From positions 148,973 through 183,907 of the forward strand of contig NZ_JQCB01000001.1 in assembly GCF_001437435.1 (NCBI RefSeq): 34,935 bases of DNA. Direction: 5' to 3'. The DNA comes from Furfurilactobacillus siliginis. GTDB lineage: Bacteria > Bacillota > Bacilli > Lactobacillales > Lactobacillaceae. Numbering within the stretch: position 1 is the stretch's first letter; each line of letters starts with the position of its first letter. Positions 31,936-34,935 of this stretch are shown here, piece after piece. The notes under the pieces are model-generated. The model ran no database searches. It had not been told where the DNA came from and saw nothing but the letters and a program-made list of their open reading frames with translations. The translations under genes were made by a program, and so were the position numbers.

Positions 31936-33318
31936 TTACCGATCGATGTTGGTCATCTTCAAAGGATCAACCCATTCATCGAATTGTTCAGCAGTGACTT
32001 TGCCAGACTTCAATGCTGCAACACGTAACGTCGTCCCATCTTCGTCGGCTTGTTGCGCGATCTTTGCACTGTCATGGTAACCAATGTGTGGTGATAAGGC
32101 CGTCACAGTCATCAATGAATTGTCGACTAATTCTTGCATCCGCGTTTCATTGACGGTCATACCATGAATCATCTTGTCAGCAAAGCCGATCATCGTGCCA
32201 CGTAACAGTTCAGCTGATTCCAGAAAGGCGTCAACTAACACTGGCTTGTACACGTTCATTTCAAAGTTACCCTGTGAAGAAGCCATCGTTACAACAACAT
32301 CGTTCCCCATCACACGAACGGCCGCCATGGTGATTGCTTCAGCTTGTGTAGGGTTAACTTTACCAGGCATGATTGAAGATCCTGGTTCGTTTGCAGGAAT
32401 GTTCAATTCTGCATAAGCAGCCCGTGGACCACTAGCCAAGAAGCGAACATCATTGGCAATCTTCAATAAGTCAGCTGCTAAGGTCTTCATGGCACCATGC
32501 ACAACGTCCAAGTTAGAATGTGCAGCTAATCCATAGAACTTGTTGGTCTTAGCAGTGAATTCCTGACCGTAAACCTTGCTCATCCGTGCAGCAATGTCAT
32601 CGGCAAATCCAGGTGCAGCATTTAACCCTGTCCCAACAGCGGTGCCACCCATTGCTAATTCAAGCAGTGTGCCATCCAGGCTCTTCAAGTAGCCGAGATC
32701 ATGTTCGATCATGCTGACCCAACCACTGATTTCTTGACCAAATGTTAATGGTGTCGCGTCTTGCAAGTGTGTCCGGCCGATTTTAACTGTCCGCCAGTAT
32801 TCGTCTTGCTTAACTTTTAATTCATCGATCAAGTGCTGTGCGGATGCTTCTAATTCAGCAACAGCAACACTAGCAGTGATGTTCATGGCAGTTGGGAAAA
32901 TGTCGTTAGAACTTTGACCATGGTTCACATCGTCATTTGGCAAAATTTCGATACTGTCGTCTAACTTAGCTGCTTCATGAGCGACAACTTCGTTCGTGTT
33001 CATGTTCGTTTGCGTACCAGAACCAGTCTGGTAAACGCGTAGTGGGAAATCTTTACGTAAGTCTTCGTCACTCAACTTCAATAATTCATCAATGGCACGA
33101 ACAATCAGTTGGCCCTTTTCTGGGGCAATCTGACCAAGTTCTTGGTTCGCTTCAGCAGCAGCATGCTTGATCTGAAGTAATGCGCGAATAATGGCGATTG
33201 GCATAAATTGACCCGTTGGGAAATTGTTCCGACTACGTTCAGTCTGTGGTCCCCATAATGCTTCACTCGGAATCTTAACTGGCCCAATGGTATCTTCTTC
33301 AACACGGTAATCTGACAT
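31936..33318 (-). CDS. fumC: Fumarate hydratase, class II
   Basis: A 460-residue homotetrameric, oxygen-stable fumarase of normal length. It interconverts malate and fumarate. Landmarks are YQTGSGTQTNMNTNEV (substrate loop), NDDVNHGQSSNDIFPTAM (B-site and active-site His/Ser region), KIGRTHLQDATPLTFGQE (catalytic His) and the superfamily signature GSSIMPGKVNP. In this locus it would dehydrate malate, made from oxaloacetate, to fumarate for the fumarate reductase. Ribosome site GGAGG precedes ATG by nine bases. It heads a likely operon with the small membrane peptide and transporter genes; a cre-like site lies about 180 bp upstream. Confidence 0.95.
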   Translation of the reverse strand: MSDYRVEEDTIGPVKIPSEALWGPQTERSRNNFPTGQFMPIAIIRALLQIKHAAAEANQELGQIAPEKGQLIVRAIDELLKLSDEDLRKDFPLRVYQTGSGTQTNMNTNEVVAHEAAKLDDSIEILPNDDVNHGQSSNDIFPTAMNITASVAVAELEASAQHLIDELKVKQDEYWRTVKIGRTHLQDATPLTFGQEISGWVSMIEHDLGYLKSLDGTLLELAMGGTAVGTGLNAAPGFADDIAARMSKVYGQEFTAKTNKFYGLAAHSNLDVVHGAMKTLAADLLKIANDVRFLASGPRAAYAELNIPANEPGSSIMPGKVNPTQAEAITMAAVRVMGNDVVVTMASSQGNFEMNVYKPVLVDAFLESAELLRGTMIGFADKMIHGMTVNETRMQELVDNSLMTVTALSPHIGYHDSAKIAQQADEDGTTLRVAALKSGKVTAEQFDEWVDPLKMTNIDR

Positions 33319-33496
33319 CTAAATGTGCCTCCGTTTCTTTGTGTGTTTTGTAACAAACAAGGATAAATAAAAATTGAGCATCCGTGAATCACCTTGTAAA
33401 CAACGAACCTCAATCTCTCAATTGACACAAGTGTACAAGCACACAAAGTTTATAGTCAAACATCTGTGTCGGCATTAAAAATATTTATGGACACGC

Positions 33497-33510
33497 TGAA
33501 TGCGCTTTAA
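33497..33510 (-). promoter_or_regulatory. Candidate cre site (CcpA operator) upstream of fumC
   Basis: On the fumC strand TTAAAGCGCATTCA matches the cre consensus TGNAARCGNWWNCA at every position but the second. It lies about 180 bp before fumC. Carbon catabolite control of a citrate/dicarboxylate locus would be expected in a lactic acid bacterium. Confidence 0.4.
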
Positions 33511-33588
33511 AATCAGGGTTCTAGCGACTTTTCTGATTATTAGTTTGCTTTAAAAAATTGTAAAACAAACAATTTTATTTACAAAATA

Positions 33589-33620
33589 AAAAACGTGATC
33601 AGAATTATTCGACCACGTTT
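33589..33620 (-). terminator. Terminator of the dehydrogenase gene
   Basis: On the minus strand AAACGTGGTC and GATCACGTTT pair with one mismatch, followed by TTTTTATTTTG. It lies just after the dehydrogenase stop codon and separates that gene from fumC. The rest of 33319-33588 is AT-rich and holds the fumC leader and promoter. Confidence 0.75.
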
Positions 33621-33631
33621 GTGAAAGTTAT

Positions 33632-34783
<1,152 letters not shown>

Positions 34784-34817
34784 GGGTCGCAAACATAACT
34801 AATTATGTCTGCGACCC
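34784..34817. terminator. Hairpin paired with element copy G
   Basis: GGGTCGCAAACATAA pairs with TTATGTCTGCGACCC around a CTAA loop. The inner ACATAACTAATTATGT is the same as in the hairpin at 28555; the outer arms are different but complementary. Confidence 0.75.
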
Positions 34818-34850
34818 CATTGTTGCTGTCTAAATTTCAATAGCTGAAAC

Positions 34851-34935
34851 GTGCGTCAAAAGTCAAGTCGCTGTGCAAACTACGAACCACCTACCGGATT
34901 GAAGACCAATCCGTACGGCCGTTCTAGGTCTTGCT
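34851..34935 (+). repeat. Long-hairpin intergenic element, copy G (cut by window end)
   Basis: GTGCGTCAAAAGTC, AAGTCGCTGTGCAAACTAC, inner stem CGGATT / AATCCG, then GCCGTTCTAGGTCTTGCT, where the window stops. It is most like copy F. Confidence 0.8.

Overview
The window looks like chromosomal DNA of a lactic acid bacterium of the family Lactobacillaceae. Base composition is moderate, ribosome binding sites are strong AGGAGG types, and the content is typical: a water-forming NADH oxidase, two aldo/keto reductases, a citrate lyase cluster with a SorC-type regulator, a CitT-like anion transporter and LDH-type dehydrogenases. Genus and species cannot be fixed from the sequence alone. No rRNA, tRNA, CRISPR array, transposase gene or prophage was seen.

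Layout. Positions 1-3.8 kb: aldo/keto reductase (minus), a very short Fst/Par-like type I toxin locus with an overlapping antisense RNA, a Gdx/SugE-type small multidrug-resistance exporter, a secreted DUF915-type alpha/beta hydrolase and a family 2 glycosyltransferase. 4.0-9 kb: a GreA paralogue, a 49-codon ORF, NADH oxidase with a PerR-like box in its promoter, then a TetR / secreted nuclease / TMEM175-like channel operon. 9.2-14.5 kb (minus): a P-type Ca2+-type ATPase, a MITE-like inverted-repeat element, an FusB-type EF-G-binding protein and an amino acid permease. 14.6-18.8 kb: a NatAB-like ABC exporter, an NAD(P)-binding protein with its TetR regulator, and a nitroreductase.

The most coherent block is 19-34.6 kb. 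It holds a LysR regulator divergent from a cytoplasmic FMN/FAD fumarate reductase, a second LysR, citCDEF with a divergent SorC-type regulator, a DUF6176 protein, an aldo/keto reductase, a CitT-type (DASS) transporter preceded by a 39-residue membrane peptide gene, fumarase C, and an LDH-fold dehydrogenase. That dehydrogenase carries Arg instead of Gln at the substrate-specificity position (LDH numbering 102). Together these would run citrate -> oxaloacetate (+ acetate) -> malate -> fumarate -> succinate, with citrate/succinate exchange at the membrane. This is a reductive, NADH-consuming citrate route in place of the oxaloacetate decarboxylation usual in lactic acid bacteria. citX, citG, oxaloacetate decarboxylase, malic enzyme and apbE are not in the window.

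The window is also threaded by a family of about 110-130 bp intergenic elements (copies near 1, 3.9, 9.0, 19.0, 22.1, 28.7 and 34.9 kb). Each folds into one long hairpin, and their outer arms differ between copies while staying complementary. Most lie downstream of genes, often between convergent genes and often 30-40 bp from a second terminator-like hairpin. A separate set of 120-125 bp tandem repeats fills the space after citF.
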